From assembly GCA_036387135.1 (NCBI GenBank), contig DASVUH010000018.1, positions 62,001 through 126,000 of the forward strand: 64,000 bases of DNA. Direction: 5' to 3'. The notes beneath the pieces are model-generated. The model did no database searches and was not told the origin of the DNA. It saw nothing but the letters and a program-made list of their open reading frames with translations. Positions within the stretch are counted from its first letter, which is position 1, and the number at the start of each line of letters is the position of its first letter. Shown piece after piece: positions 1 to 8,473 of the stretch. Position numbers and translations under genes: made by a program. The stretch comes from JALZCH01 sp036387135. Its GTDB lineage: Bacteria; Acidobacteriota; Blastocatellia; Pyrinomonadales; Pyrinomonadaceae.

Positions 1-2
1 CC

Positions 3-1004
3 GTTTCGGTAGATAAATCCGCCGGAGATTTCAAATTAAAAAACGTCGAGCGCGCCGGAAACAATGTTTTGATGGTGGAAGATTTGAGCGTCGGATTCCC
101 GGATAAAACGCTCGCTGAAAACATCAATTTCACTTTGCGTCGCGGCGAATGTTTGGGGATTATCGGGGCAAACGGAACCGGAAAAACCACTTTTCTGAAA
201 ACGGTTTTGGGCAAACTGCGCCCGCTCGACGGCGAAGCTCGCTGGGGAACGAAAACCGAAATCGGTTATTACGCGCAGCAGTTGGACGACTTGGACGACC
301 GCAACGAAATCATTATGGAATTGCGCCGCGTCGCCGCTTCGACTGTGACCAGCGGCGAGCTGCGTTCGTTTTTGGGCAAATTTTTGTTTACGGGCGAAGA
401 TGTTTTCAAACGAGTCGGCGATCTTTCCGGCGGCGAAAAGGGAAGGCTCGCGCTCGCTAAATTAATTTATACCGAATGCAATGTTCTGGTGTTGGACGAA
501 CCGACAAACCATCTCGACATTCCATCGCGCGAAGCTCTCGAAGCCGCTCTCGAAGCATATCCCGGCACGATCTTGACCATCAGCCACGACCGTTATTTTC
601 TCGACCGCGTGGCGACACAGATTTTACTCTTCGACGGAAAAGGCAAAACCGAGCATTACAACGGAAATTATTCCGAATTCCACGAATGGCAAGCAGCAGC
701 CATCAGTTATCGGTTAGCCGCTGAAAGTGAAAAAGCCAAAGTCTCTCAACCCGGAAAAGAAAAACAACAAACCGCGAAGAAGGAGCAGCGAATTAAAACA
801 AAACTCCGCGCGCCGGAAATCATTGAAGAAGAAATTGCCGCGATAGAAACGAAACTAGCTTTATTGACTTCGCAAATGAGCCAGCCGGAGATTGCTTCCA
901 ATCCGCAAAAATTTGCTGAAATCAGCGCGCTTTATCAAAAAGCCGAAAGTGATTTGGAGAAGCTGATGGAAGAATGGGAAATGTCTTCAACTGCGGTCGG
1001 ATAA
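3..1004 (+). CDS. ABC-F family ATPase, C-terminal part (5' end outside window)
   Basis: The reading frame is open from the first bases of the window, so only the second half of the protein is present. It holds one complete ABC ATPase module: Walker A GANGTGKTT, signature LSGGEKGR and Walker B/D-loop LVLDEPTNHLD. A lysine/glutamate-rich, probably coiled-coil C-terminal tail follows (about the last 100 residues). There are no membrane segments, and the NHLD wording plus tandem-ATPase layout are typical of ABC-F proteins (Uup/EttA/YdiF type), soluble ATPases that act on ribosomes rather than transporters. The subfamily cannot be assigned because the first ATPase domain and the linker are missing. 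A strong palindrome lies just after the stop. Confidence 0.9.
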   Translation, partial: VSVDKSAGDFKLKNVERAGNNVLMVEDLSVGFPDKTLAENINFTLRRGECLGIIGANGTGKTTFLKTVLGKLRPLDGEARWGTKTEIGYYAQQLDDLDDRNEIIMELRRVAASTVTSGELRSFLGKFLFTGEDVFKRVGDLSGGEKGRLALAKLIYTECNVLVLDEPTNHLDIPSREALEAALEAYPGTILTISHDRYFLDRVATQILLFDGKGKTEHYNGNYSEFHEWQAAAISYRLAAESEKAKVSQPGKEKQQTAKKEQRIKTKLRAPEIIEEEIAAIETKLALLTSQMSQPEIASNPQKFAEISALYQKAESDLEKLMEEWEMSSTAVG

Positions 1005-1018
1005 AAGTCGGGGAATAA

Positions 1019-1076
1019 TACAAAAATAAAAATGGAAGTTTCGTTACTTAACAGAACTTCCATTTTTATTTTTGTA
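1019..1076. terminator. Bidirectional intrinsic terminator
   Basis: A perfect 22-bp inverted repeat (1019-1040 and 1055-1076) with a 14-nt loop has A-rich and T-rich outer ends. It lies between the convergent ABC-F gene and the minus-strand hydrolase, so it can serve both. Confidence 0.85.
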
Positions 1077-1129
1077 TTACAAATCAGCTTGGTTTATATG
1101 TCACCATTTCCGATATTCTTCGCTAACAA

Positions 1130-2173
1130 TTACGGACAGGGCGAACCGAGCGCGAAAAGGCAGCGGGTTTCCCAAATGAAATCCGGGTTGCTCGCCGAAT
1201 TAACGACAGGCGTTGTCGTTGTTTCGAGCGGCGTGATCGGGCGCATACCATAAAGCCGCCATTTGCCCATTTGCGTTTCGTCAAAGGCGACGAATCTTGC
1301 CCTCGAATTTCCCGTAAAAGTGTAATCGGCGAGCGCGTGAAGCCTGCGCCAAACTCCCCAATAATCGAACGCATTGATTTCGGCTTCGTTGCCGCGATTG
1401 CCCGTGACCGGAATTCCGTGTCCGGCGGGCAGCAAACAGGTTGTCTGCGCCGCGCGAATCACTTGCCAGCGTTTTTCCGTGATTTGCGGCAGTCTGTTCC
1501 AAACGTCGTTGACGCCGATTAAATGTTGATTCGTTTCATCGTCCCAATAAACCTGCACAATCAACTTCGCTGAAGCCGGAATTTGTTCGTAATTTGTTCC
1601 CCACGAATACCAGGGAGCCATCGAAAACATAAACAAGCCGTTTGCGCCCCAACCGGATGCGACTCCGCGTCGCGCAAGCTCCGGCACAGCGCCCGCGCCG
1701 TAACTGTGCCCGGCAAAACCGACGCGCGTCGTGTCCAAAACATTGCCGAACTGCTGTACTGCGGCTTGAAAACCAGCCCACATTTGTTGATAACGCGCCG
1801 TGTTGCTGGTCAAAAGATTTGCGGTGTAAGGCGCGAAAACAACCGCGTAGCCGTTGCTCGCAAGCTGCCGCGAAAGCGCGTCATAATATTGAAAATCCGT
1901 CCCGCCGAAACCGTGCGCGAAAAAGATTATTGGAACGCGCGTTTGCGTTGAAGCATTCGACGGCAAATAAACCGAAACCGGAGCGGGCGCGTTCGCTTTG
2001 GGATTGGCGATTGATTGGAGCGTTACGGCAAATTGTCCGTCACTACCATAATCGCCGCGCGCGGGCAAAGTCGTGACTTTCAGATTTGTGCAAAGCGGAA
2101 TCTGCGCTTTGATTGCGGAAACGAAAAACAGCAAAAATGAGAGAGTCAGGAGTGAGAAAAGATTTTTAATCAT
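1130..2173 (-). CDS. Secreted alpha/beta hydrolase (chlorophyllase/PETase-like fold)
   Basis: 347 residues. The N-terminus has a hydrophobic signal peptide (about residues 1-23, ending in KAQ). The nucleophile elbow GHSYGAG and an upstream oxyanion motif HGFGG identify an alpha/beta hydrolase of the dienelactone hydrolase/chlorophyllase/polyester hydrolase group. It probably acts on an ester in the periplasm or outside the cell; the substrate cannot be read from sequence. Its ATG overlaps the stop of the upstream YdeI-like gene (ATGA at 2170-2173), so the two are probably co-transcribed and translationally coupled. Confident for the fold, low for substrate. Confidence 0.8.
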   Translation of the reverse strand: MIKNLFSLLTLSFLLFFVSAIKAQIPLCTNLKVTTLPARGDYGSDGQFAVTLQSIANPKANAPAPVSVYLPSNASTQTRVPIIFFAHGFGGTDFQYYDALSRQLASNGYAVVFAPYTANLLTSNTARYQQMWAGFQAAVQQFGNVLDTTRVGFAGHSYGAGAVPELARRGVASGWGANGLFMFSMAPWYSWGTNYEQIPASAKLIVQVYWDDETNQHLIGVNDVWNRLPQITEKRWQVIRAAQTTCLLPAGHGIPVTGNRGNEAEINAFDYWGVWRRLHALADYTFTGNSRARFVAFDETQMGKWRLYGMRPITPLETTTTPVVNSASNPDFIWETRCLFALGSPCP

Positions 2174-2640
2174 CGGTTTTTATTGTGTTTACTCAACAGC
2201 TCCGCAATCGTTTTCTCGATCCGGCGAGTTCTGGTTTCCGCCCTTTTCGATTCCTCGATTGCATTTACAAATTCTTTTTTGTGAGTATAACTTATTCGCT
2301 CCCAGATTTCCTGAGCCGGTTGATTGTCGTTCAAAGCGGCAAGCAAATCGACTGGCGCTTCAACCACTCTCGGCGCGGTGTCCAGTTCAATTTCAATCTG
2401 CACCGTGTCGCCCGCTTTCGCATTTGCCTCTTCGCGCAGCTCGCGATTAACGACCATAAATTGTTCGCCGTGCATTCTGAAAATTGTGCTCCGAAACGCT
2501 GCGCCGTTGATTGTTCCGCAAACCGGAACTTTTTTAGCGCCGAAAACCGTTTCCACATCAAAAGGAAATTTGATCGCTGTTGCCGAGCTGTTATTGTAAT
2601 CTGCAATCAATTCGGTTTCAAAAATTTGTTTTTCAGCCAT
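2170..2640 (-). CDS. DUF1905 / YdeI-like (OmpD-associated family) protein
   Basis: 156 residues, no signal peptide or membrane segment. The first two thirds (about 8-95) look like a DUF1905 barrel, with the GTINGAAFRSTIF stretch and a conserved KAGDTV turn. The C-terminal quarter (about 100-150) is the helical YdeI-type tail, containing WERISYTHKKEFVNAI. Proteins of this pair of domains are widespread and poorly understood; some are annotated as bacteriocin-protection proteins. The start is supported by a GGAG about 6 nt upstream. It overlaps the following hydrolase gene by 4 bp. Confidence 0.7.
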   Translation of the reverse strand: MAEKQIFETELIADYNNSSATAIKFPFDVETVFGAKKVPVCGTINGAAFRSTIFRMHGEQFMVVNRELREEANAKAGDTVQIEIELDTAPRVVEAPVDLLAALNDNQPAQEIWERISYTHKKEFVNAIEESKRAETRTRRIEKTIAELLSKHNKNR

Positions 2641-2726
2641 AATTTCTCCAATTTTGCGTGCGATTTCGGACTGTTGTAAAACAAAATCAACGATAAAATT
2701 ACACGAAATATTATTTGTTACAAATT

Positions 2727-3593
2727 ATGAAAATTAGAAAAGCAGTTTTTCCAGCCGCCGGACTCGGCACCAGGTTTTTGCCCGCGACGAAAGCGTCTCC
2801 GAAAGAGATGCTGCCGCTTGTTGACAAGCCTCTGATTCAATACGGAGTCGAAGAAGCCGTCCAGAGCGGAATCGAATCAATTTTAATTATTACGGGGCGC
2901 GACAAATCGGCGATTGAAGACCATTTTGATATTTCTTACGAGCTTGAACAGACTTTGCGCGAGCGCGGCAAAAAAGAGCTTGTCGAGCAAATGCGAGCCG
3001 TTGCCGATCTCGCGCACATAGTTTACACGCGCCAGAAACAACCGCTCGGTCTGGCGCACGCGATTTATCAGGCAAAAGATTTCGTCGGCGACGAGCCGTT
3101 TGCCGTGATGCTGCCCGACGACATTATGGACGGCGAAACGCCCGCTTTGCAGCAGTTAATCAACGCCTACGAAAAATACGGCGCGTCGGTTGTCGCCGCA
3201 ATTCAAATTGACGACGAGACGATTTCACGTTTCGGCGTAATTGCGGGCGAGGAAATCGAGCCGGGCGTTTTCAAAATCAGCGATGTCGTCGAAAAACCTA
3301 AATACGAAGAAGCGCCGTCAAATATGGCAGTCATCGGGCGCTACGTTTTTGAGCCGGAGCTGTTCGGCGCGATTGAAAAAATCAAACCCGGAGCGGGAGG
3401 AGAATTGCAAGTCGCCGATGCAATGCGGATTTTGCTCAAAGAAGGCTACCCGTTTTACGCCGTGACGCTCGATGCGCGACGGCATGACGCGGGTGATAAG
3501 CTCGGTTTTTTGATTGCGACGGTCGAATTCGCCTTAAAACGCCCCGATCTTGCGCCGGAGTTTCTTGCATATCTAAAATCGTTGAAGTTATAA
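2727..3593 (+). CDS. galU: UTP-glucose-1-phosphate uridylyltransferase
   Basis: 288 residues from the ATG at 2727; a TTG at 2715 would add four residues but the conserved family start is MKIRKAVFPAAG. The nucleotidyltransferase signature GLGTRFLPATKASPKEMLP is present, followed by the sugar-nucleotide site LPDDIMDG and the late KPGAGGELQVADA segment, all characteristic of GalU. It makes UDP-glucose from UTP and glucose-1-phosphate in the cytoplasm, feeding envelope and exopolysaccharide synthesis. It is a single gene with its own terminator, preceded by a divergent gene. No obvious Shine-Dalgarno sequence is seen. Confidence 0.95.
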   Translation: MKIRKAVFPAAGLGTRFLPATKASPKEMLPLVDKPLIQYGVEEAVQSGIESILIITGRDKSAIEDHFDISYELEQTLRERGKKELVEQMRAVADLAHIVYTRQKQPLGLAHAIYQAKDFVGDEPFAVMLPDDIMDGETPALQQLINAYEKYGASVVAAIQIDDETISRFGVIAGEEIEPGVFKISDVVEKPKYEEAPSNMAVIGRYVFEPELFGAIEKIKPGAGGELQVADAMRILLKEGYPFYAVTLDARRHDAGDKLGFLIATVEFALKRPDLAPEFLAYLKSLKL

Positions 3594-3613
3594 ATCTGCA
3601 AGATTTTAAAACT

Positions 3614-3657
3614 AAAAAGCCTCAATTGCTGAATGCGGTTGAGGCTTTTTATTTTTA
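3614..3657 (+). terminator. Intrinsic terminator of galU
   Basis: A perfect 12-bp stem (3614-3625 and 3639-3650) with a 13-nt loop is followed by a T-rich tract about 20 bp after the galU stop. Confidence 0.85.
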
Positions 3658-3683
3658 GAATGTCAAAAAAGAAAAATCTTATG

Positions 3684-3753
3684 GTTTAGAGGCGGTCTTT
3701 AACCGCCGCTTCTTAAATATCCGATATTTGGCAGTCAAAGACCGCCTCTAAAC
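3684..3753. repeat. 17-bp inverted repeat with nested GGCGGT/ACCGCC hairpin
   Basis: A perfect inverted repeat (3684-3700 and 3737-3753) is separated by 36 nt. The left arm continues into a smaller GGCGGT..ACCGCC hairpin. There is no T tract and it lies after the galU terminator, so it does not look like a terminator. A REP/BIME-like interspersed palindrome is the likely class; only one copy is in this window. Confidence 0.6.
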
Positions 3754-3819
3754 AAATTCTTTTTCGCACGGTCGGTTTTCGCGTTAAAGCCGTGTATCGG
3801 TTAAACTTGAGTTGGTTTT

Positions 3820-6015
3820 ATGAAAGACCGCGAATCTGTAAAAGCAAAAAAGACAAAGCGCTCGACAATCGTTTTTCTCGGCGCGTCGGTTTTCGTCTTG
3901 CTGGCGGCTCTCGTCCTGCTGCAATCAACGGCGGTGTGGCGTTTTCTGCAAATTGAGAGCGCGAGCGATACTTTAATTTTATACGCGCTTTCCTCGCTCA
4001 ATTTTTTCGCTTTTATCATTTTCGCTTTTATTCTTTTGCGAAGCATCGCGCGTTTATCGCGTGAGCGGCGCGCTTTAAAATTAGGCTCACGCCTAAAAAC
4101 TCGGCTGCTGGTTTACTTCGTTGCGGTTAGTATGCTGCCGATTGTGGCAATGGCGGCTTTTTCTTTTTTGTTTTTAAACCGCACGCTCGAAAAATGGTTT
4201 AGCGCGCTGCCTGAAACCGTCATCCGCGAGGCGCGGGACGTGCAAACAAAAGCGATCAATGAGCGCATTCGTCAGTTCAACGAAAAAGCCGTTTTGTTTG
4301 CGGCGCTCGTTGAATCGAAAAATGAGATCAACGAACAGGATTTACGCGCTAATCTGACGCGCGCCAATTTTTCCGGCGTCCAAATCGAAGCGCCGAACGG
4401 CATCGTTCTGGCTCGCATCGCCGCAGAGGATTTGCCTGTCGAACAGCAGCAAAAACTGCGCGCAGTTTTTGCGCAAAACCCGGACGCGACAGAATTACAG
4501 GACGGAATTGGTTTCGACGCGGCAGACGTTTTTTTGTCGGACGGCAGGCGTTTGCGCGCGGTTTCCGGCTGGAACAGCGAGGCTGCATTTAGTCGGGAAA
4601 TTTCCAATTCGCCGTTTGAATTTGAAAGTTTGAAGCAGCGGCAGTTGGAAGCGCGCTGGCTCGGTTTTTCAACTTTGAGCCTGCTCACATTTTTGCTGAT
4701 TTTCGCCGCCTCCTGGGTGGCTTTTCATCTCGGCAGAAGCTTGACGCTGCCGATTCGCGCGCTCGGCGAAGGCTCGAAAGAAATCGCGCGCGGAAATCTT
4801 CAACACCGGGTTGAAGTTTTAGCTGAAGACGAGCTTGCTCTGCTCGTCGAATCGTTTAATCAAATGGCGGCTGATCTGGAAAACAACCAGCAGCGGCTCG
4901 AAGAACGCCGCCGTTATATCGAAACCGTTTTGCAGTCGCTTTCGACCGGCGTTGTTTCGCTCGACGCTGAAAACCGCGTGACGACGCTCAACGCCGCTGC
5001 CCGCTCGATGTTGCGGCTGACGGAAAAAGAAACGGAAACTCTGTTTTTATCCGATTTAATTGCGGACGAAGATTTCGCCCGCATCGAAAAACTGATCGCG
5101 CGGGCGCGCCGTCTGGGGCACGCTTCGGAGCAAACCGTTTTGACGAGACAAATTGCGGACGGGAACGGCTCAATGACGGAAAACGGCAGCTTGCCGGTCG
5201 CGCTGACTGCTACCGCTTTGCGCGAATCGCCCGGAAAAAACGTCGGCGTAGTTTTGGTGATTGAAGATTTGTCCGAACTGCTCTCCGCGCAGCGCGCCGC
5301 CGCCTGGCAGGAAGTCGCCCGGAGAATGGCACACGAAATCAAAAATCCTTTGACGCCGATTCAACTTGCCGCCGAACGAATCTCAAAACGCTTTAACGGG
5401 AAACTCCAAAGTCCAAACGGCAACGAACAACGAACAACGAACAACGAACAAACAACGAAAGTCGTTAAAGAAAGCACGGAAACGATTTTGCGCGAAGTTG
5501 ATGGTTTAAAATCAATGGTCAACGAGTTTTCGCATTTTGCTCGCCTGCCGCACGCAAGACTGGAAAACGGGGATTTGAATGAAATCGTCCGGCAAACTGC
5601 GGTTTTGTACGAAGATCGTTTAGAGGATGTGTGTCTCAAAACTGATTTGCAGGAAAATTTGCCGCCCGCAATGCTCGATGCCGAGCAAATACGGCGTGTT
5701 TTCGTAAATTTGATTGACAACGCGCTCGAAGCTTTCGACGGGGGGCAAAACGAAAAGCAAATTACAATCAAAACTTTTTACGACACGGCGCGAGATTTGC
5801 TAATCGCCGAAATTTCGGACAACGGACGCGGAATTTCCGCAATGGATTTTTCCAAACTTTTTCAGCCTTATTTTTCGACCAAAGGGCGCGGAACGGGTTT
5901 AGGCTTGGCAATCGTCCAAAGAATCGCTCAGGAACACGGCGGGCGCATAAAAGCAATTGCAAACCAACCAAACGGCGCGAAATTTATTGTAGAATTGCCA
6001 ACTGGAAATGGTTAA
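3820..6015 (+). CDS. NtrY-type membrane sensor histidine kinase
   Basis: 731 residues. Three N-terminal membrane segments (about 16-36, 50-73, 92-117) are followed by an extracytoplasmic stretch to about 290, a fourth membrane segment (about 290-315), HAMP, PAS (about 365-490), HisKA with His505 in the MAHEIKNP box, and HATPase with NLIDNALEAFDG, DNGRGI and GTGLGLAI motifs. This is the NtrY layout, the sensor of the NtrY/NtrX nitrogen-related system in other bacteria; the signal here is unknown. It overlaps the NtrX-like regulator by 8 bp, a clear cognate pair. An insertion of about 20 residues just after the H-box (about 528-547) is encoded by a heptanucleotide array and looks acquired. Confidence 0.88.
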   Translation: MKDRESVKAKKTKRSTIVFLGASVFVLLAALVLLQSTAVWRFLQIESASDTLILYALSSLNFFAFIIFAFILLRSIARLSRERRALKLGSRLKTRLLVYFVAVSMLPIVAMAAFSFLFLNRTLEKWFSALPETVIREARDVQTKAINERIRQFNEKAVLFAALVESKNEINEQDLRANLTRANFSGVQIEAPNGIVLARIAAEDLPVEQQQKLRAVFAQNPDATELQDGIGFDAADVFLSDGRRLRAVSGWNSEAAFSREISNSPFEFESLKQRQLEARWLGFSTLSLLTFLLIFAASWVAFHLGRSLTLPIRALGEGSKEIARGNLQHRVEVLAEDELALLVESFNQMAADLENNQQRLEERRRYIETVLQSLSTGVVSLDAENRVTTLNAAARSMLRLTEKETETLFLSDLIADEDFARIEKLIARARRLGHASEQTVLTRQIADGNGSMTENGSLPVALTATALRESPGKNVGVVLVIEDLSELLSAQRAAAWQEVARRMAHEIKNPLTPIQLAAERISKRFNGKLQSPNGNEQRTTNNEQTTKVVKESTETILREVDGLKSMVNEFSHFARLPHARLENGDLNEIVRQTAVLYEDRLEDVCLKTDLQENLPPAMLDAEQIRRVFVNLIDNALEAFDGGQNEKQITIKTFYDTARDLLIAEISDNGRGISAMDFSKLFQPYFSTKGRGTGLGLAIVQRIAQEHGGRIKAIANQPNGAKFIVELPTGNG
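5421..5459 (+). repeat. Heptanucleotide array (CAACGAA) inside the NtrY-like gene
   Basis: Four contiguous copies of CAACGAA (5421-5448), a 4-nt interruption, then a fifth copy (5453-5459). In frame it encodes a short NEQRTTNNEQ-type peptide in the loop of the HisKA hairpin. The same unit is repeated four times at 57080-57107 in a glycosyltransferase gene. Resembles the STRR-type heptamer repeats known from cyanobacteria. Confidence 0.9.
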
Positions 6016-7375
6016 TTCAATTTTAATTGTTGATGACGAGCGCGGAATTCGTGAAACCCTGCGCGGCGTTTTGGAAGACGAAAATTTTGAAGTCGAAACC
6101 GCCAAAAGCGGTGAAGAGGCTTTGGAAATTGTCGAGAGGCAAAATTTCGCCTGCATTTTGCTCGACGTTTGGCTGCCCGGAATTGACGGGCTGGAAACGC
6201 TTGCCAAACTGCGAGAGCTTGGAAACGACGCGGCGGTCGTGATGATTTCCGGTCACGGAAATGTCGAAACGGCGGTGCGCGCGACAAAGCTCGGCGCGTT
6301 TGATTTTCTCGAAAAACCGCTATCGAGCGAAAAAACAATCGTCACTGTCAAAAACGCGATCAAACAGCGCGAGCTTCAACGCGCCAACCGGCAGCTTCGA
6401 CAATCCCTGGCGGAAGAATACGCGATGATCGGCGATTCGGTGGCGATGCGCGCGCTTCGCAAACAAATCGAACTCGTCGCGCCGACCGACGGGAGAGTTT
6501 TAATTACGGGTGAAAGCGGCACGGGAAAGGAACTTGTTGCCCGCGCAATTCACGCACAATCGCGCCGCGCCGCCGCCGCATTTGTCGAAGTTAATTCCGC
6601 CGCGATTCCCGAAGATTTGGTCGAATCCGAGCTTTTCGGTCACATCAAAGGCGCTTTTACCGGAGCGACCGCGACAAAAAAAGGCAAGTTTGAACAAGCC
6701 GACGGCGCGACGCTGTTTCTGGATGAAATCGGCGATATGTCGCCGCGCGTGCAGGCGAAAATGCTCCGCGTTTTGGAAGAACAGCGTTTCGAGCCGGTCG
6801 GCGGCAACGCGCCGATCAAAGTTGACGTGCGCATAATTTCGGCAACGAATAAAGATTTGCACGAGCTAATCGAATCCGGCTATTTTCGCGCCGATTTGCT
6901 CTACCGGCTGAATGTAATTCCGTTTCAAATCCCGCCGCTGCGCGAACGCCGCGAAGACATCGCGCCGCTGGTCGAACATTTCAACCGCAAATTTTCCGCT
7001 AAATACGGAAAGCCCGCGAAAATCTTTGCCGAAGATGCCATCGAGCAACTCACAAATTATTCGTTTCCCGGAAACGTCCGCGAATTACGCAATACAATCG
7101 AGCGCGTCGTGATTATGAATCAGAAACAAGCGATCACGGCGGACGATTTGCCGGTGCTCGGAAACGACGCGGACGTTCCGCTCGTCTCGTTCCGCTTCCC
7201 AACTTTTAAAGACGCAACTGACGCTTATCAACGCGAGTTTATTTTGCGCAAGCTCGCCGAGTCGGAAGGAAACGTAGCCAAAGCCGCCGAATTAATGGGC
7301 GTTGATCGCAGCCATCTTTATCGGCGGATGAAAACTTTGGGAATTAATGCGGAAAAAACAAAAACAGAGATTTAA
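6008..7375 (+). CDS. NtrX-type sigma-54-dependent response regulator
   Basis: 455 residues. Receiver domain at about 1-120 with the acidic pair D9/D10 and phospho-acceptor D53 (LLDVWLPG). AAA+ sigma-54 activator domain at about 140-375 with Walker A GESGTGKE, the sigma-54 contact loop GAFTGA and LFLDEIGD. A Fis-type helix-turn-helix lies at about 410-450, ending in DRSHLYRRMKTLGI. It should activate RNA polymerase-sigma-54 promoters when phosphorylated by the overlapping upstream kinase. All catalytic motifs are intact. No sigma-54 promoter was recognised in this window, so its targets are probably elsewhere. Confidence 0.92.
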   Translation: MVNSILIVDDERGIRETLRGVLEDENFEVETAKSGEEALEIVERQNFACILLDVWLPGIDGLETLAKLRELGNDAAVVMISGHGNVETAVRATKLGAFDFLEKPLSSEKTIVTVKNAIKQRELQRANRQLRQSLAEEYAMIGDSVAMRALRKQIELVAPTDGRVLITGESGTGKELVARAIHAQSRRAAAAFVEVNSAAIPEDLVESELFGHIKGAFTGATATKKGKFEQADGATLFLDEIGDMSPRVQAKMLRVLEEQRFEPVGGNAPIKVDVRIISATNKDLHELIESGYFRADLLYRLNVIPFQIPPLRERREDIAPLVEHFNRKFSAKYGKPAKIFAEDAIEQLTNYSFPGNVRELRNTIERVVIMNQKQAITADDLPVLGNDADVPLVSFRFPTFKDATDAYQREFILRKLAESEGNVAKAAELMGVDRSHLYRRMKTLGINAEKTKTEI

Positions 7376-7383
7376 CGAACTAA

Positions 7384-8307
7384 TTAAGTGGCACTTTTCG
7401 CTGATTCTTCTATTTGAAGAATTTCTTTAATTAGCAATCCACTTTCGGTTTCAAGCACGGTTATAGGACCATCATCAGTCCAATCTGCCCGTTTTGTGAT
7501 TCCGAATACCGTTATAACTCTCGCCTTAACATTAGCCATTTTTGGTAGTTTACACAAAGCAAGAGCTAGATCATTTTCACCGAAAATATAGTAGTTATCG
7601 CCAGTAGATAATTTGAGATAACTACATACTGAAGCTCCAACCTCAATATTCAAAGTGGCACAAGTCTCGCCGCTTACAGCTCTAAAGTCACTTGGATTTA
7701 CGAATTCAATTATTACTTCCTTACCGCGAAATATTTTGGGCAGCAAGCTGAATTGGCGTAAGACTTCAGCATTATCAGGCTCTTTTGTTAGTTCAAGTTT
7801 TCCTTCTATTCTTGCACCAATTCGCTTAAGTGTTTCTGGTACATCATGTAATACTTTTGCCGCTAAATTCTCTGGTGTTGTAAAGAAACTTACTACATGT
7901 CTTTTTGTAAGTATGTCCTTTAGTTCCCGTAGCCTTTTCGCTCCATCGCCAGTTTCAACGTGTTTAGGAAGAATTGGTTGGTTCTCTTCGTCAATGATGT
8001 AAATAAGAGACGGTAAATTCAGCTTTTGTGCCTCATCATATTCAAGATGTGTCATTGAACGTTCAAATCCATCTGGGACGGTTCCATAACGCATTCCAAA
8101 AATACCTATATAGACCTTACATGATCTGACAACCTCGAGACACTCTTCAACTGGGCTACCAGGTTTTGAGCCGAAATATTCCATTCCTCTTACAATTGTT
8201 TCCAATTGGCTAAGTGCATCGCGAACCGCGCGACGATAATGCTGCAAATCAACAAAAGTTGAGCCAACGAAAATCGGAATATATTGCTTAGTTTCCCCAA
8301 TTTCCAT
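7384..8307 (-). CDS. DUF4062-domain protein, AT-richer than neighbours
   Basis: 307 residues, soluble. The first roughly 110 residues are a DUF4062 domain: FVGSTFVDLQHYR, then KVYIGIFGMRYG and a late THLEYDEA. This is a Rossmann-like, TIR/SIR2-reminiscent module that usually sits at the N-terminus of STAND-type or phage-defence proteins. The remaining roughly 190 residues are not recognised and have no NTPase motif, so this is a stand-alone form. Base composition is visibly lower in G+C than either neighbour and lacks their frequent CGCG words, which suggests horizontal acquisition. It sits alone, convergent with the NtrX gene 8 bp away. A defence or sensing role is possible but unproven. Confidence 0.65.
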   Translation of the reverse strand: MEIGETKQYIPIFVGSTFVDLQHYRRAVRDALSQLETIVRGMEYFGSKPGSPVEECLEVVRSCKVYIGIFGMRYGTVPDGFERSMTHLEYDEAQKLNLPSLIYIIDEENQPILPKHVETGDGAKRLRELKDILTKRHVVSFFTTPENLAAKVLHDVPETLKRIGARIEGKLELTKEPDNAEVLRQFSLLPKIFRGKEVIIEFVNPSDFRAVSGETCATLNIEVGASVCSYLKLSTGDNYYIFGENDLALALCKLPKMANVKARVITVFGITKRADWTDDGPITVLETESGLLIKEILQIEESAKSAT

Positions 8308-8365
8308 ATTTTTACTTTCTTTTGAAGCTTAAATTACCAAACATATAGCTGCCTAATTACGAATT

Positions 8366-8387
8366 ATTATGAATGATTCTTCATAAT
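8366..8387. promoter_or_regulatory. 8-bp palindrome upstream of the DUF4062 gene
   Basis: ATTATGAA and TTCATAAT are separated by 6 nt, in the AT-rich upstream region of the DUF4062 gene and downstream of the histidine kinase gene. It could be an operator for the DUF4062 gene or merely AT-rich chance. Confidence 0.3.
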
Positions 8388-8473
8388 TACTTTATAAATG
8401 GAAATACTTCTAACATGATTGGGTTTGAAAACACAAAAATCTATAAAACTAAATTTTAAAAAGTTGTTTGAAA

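Noticed and set aside
6008..7375. Sigma-54 promoter near the NtrX-like regulator
   Set aside because: No convincing TGGCAC-N5-TTGCW element was found upstream of any gene in the window, only partial matches inside coding sequences.
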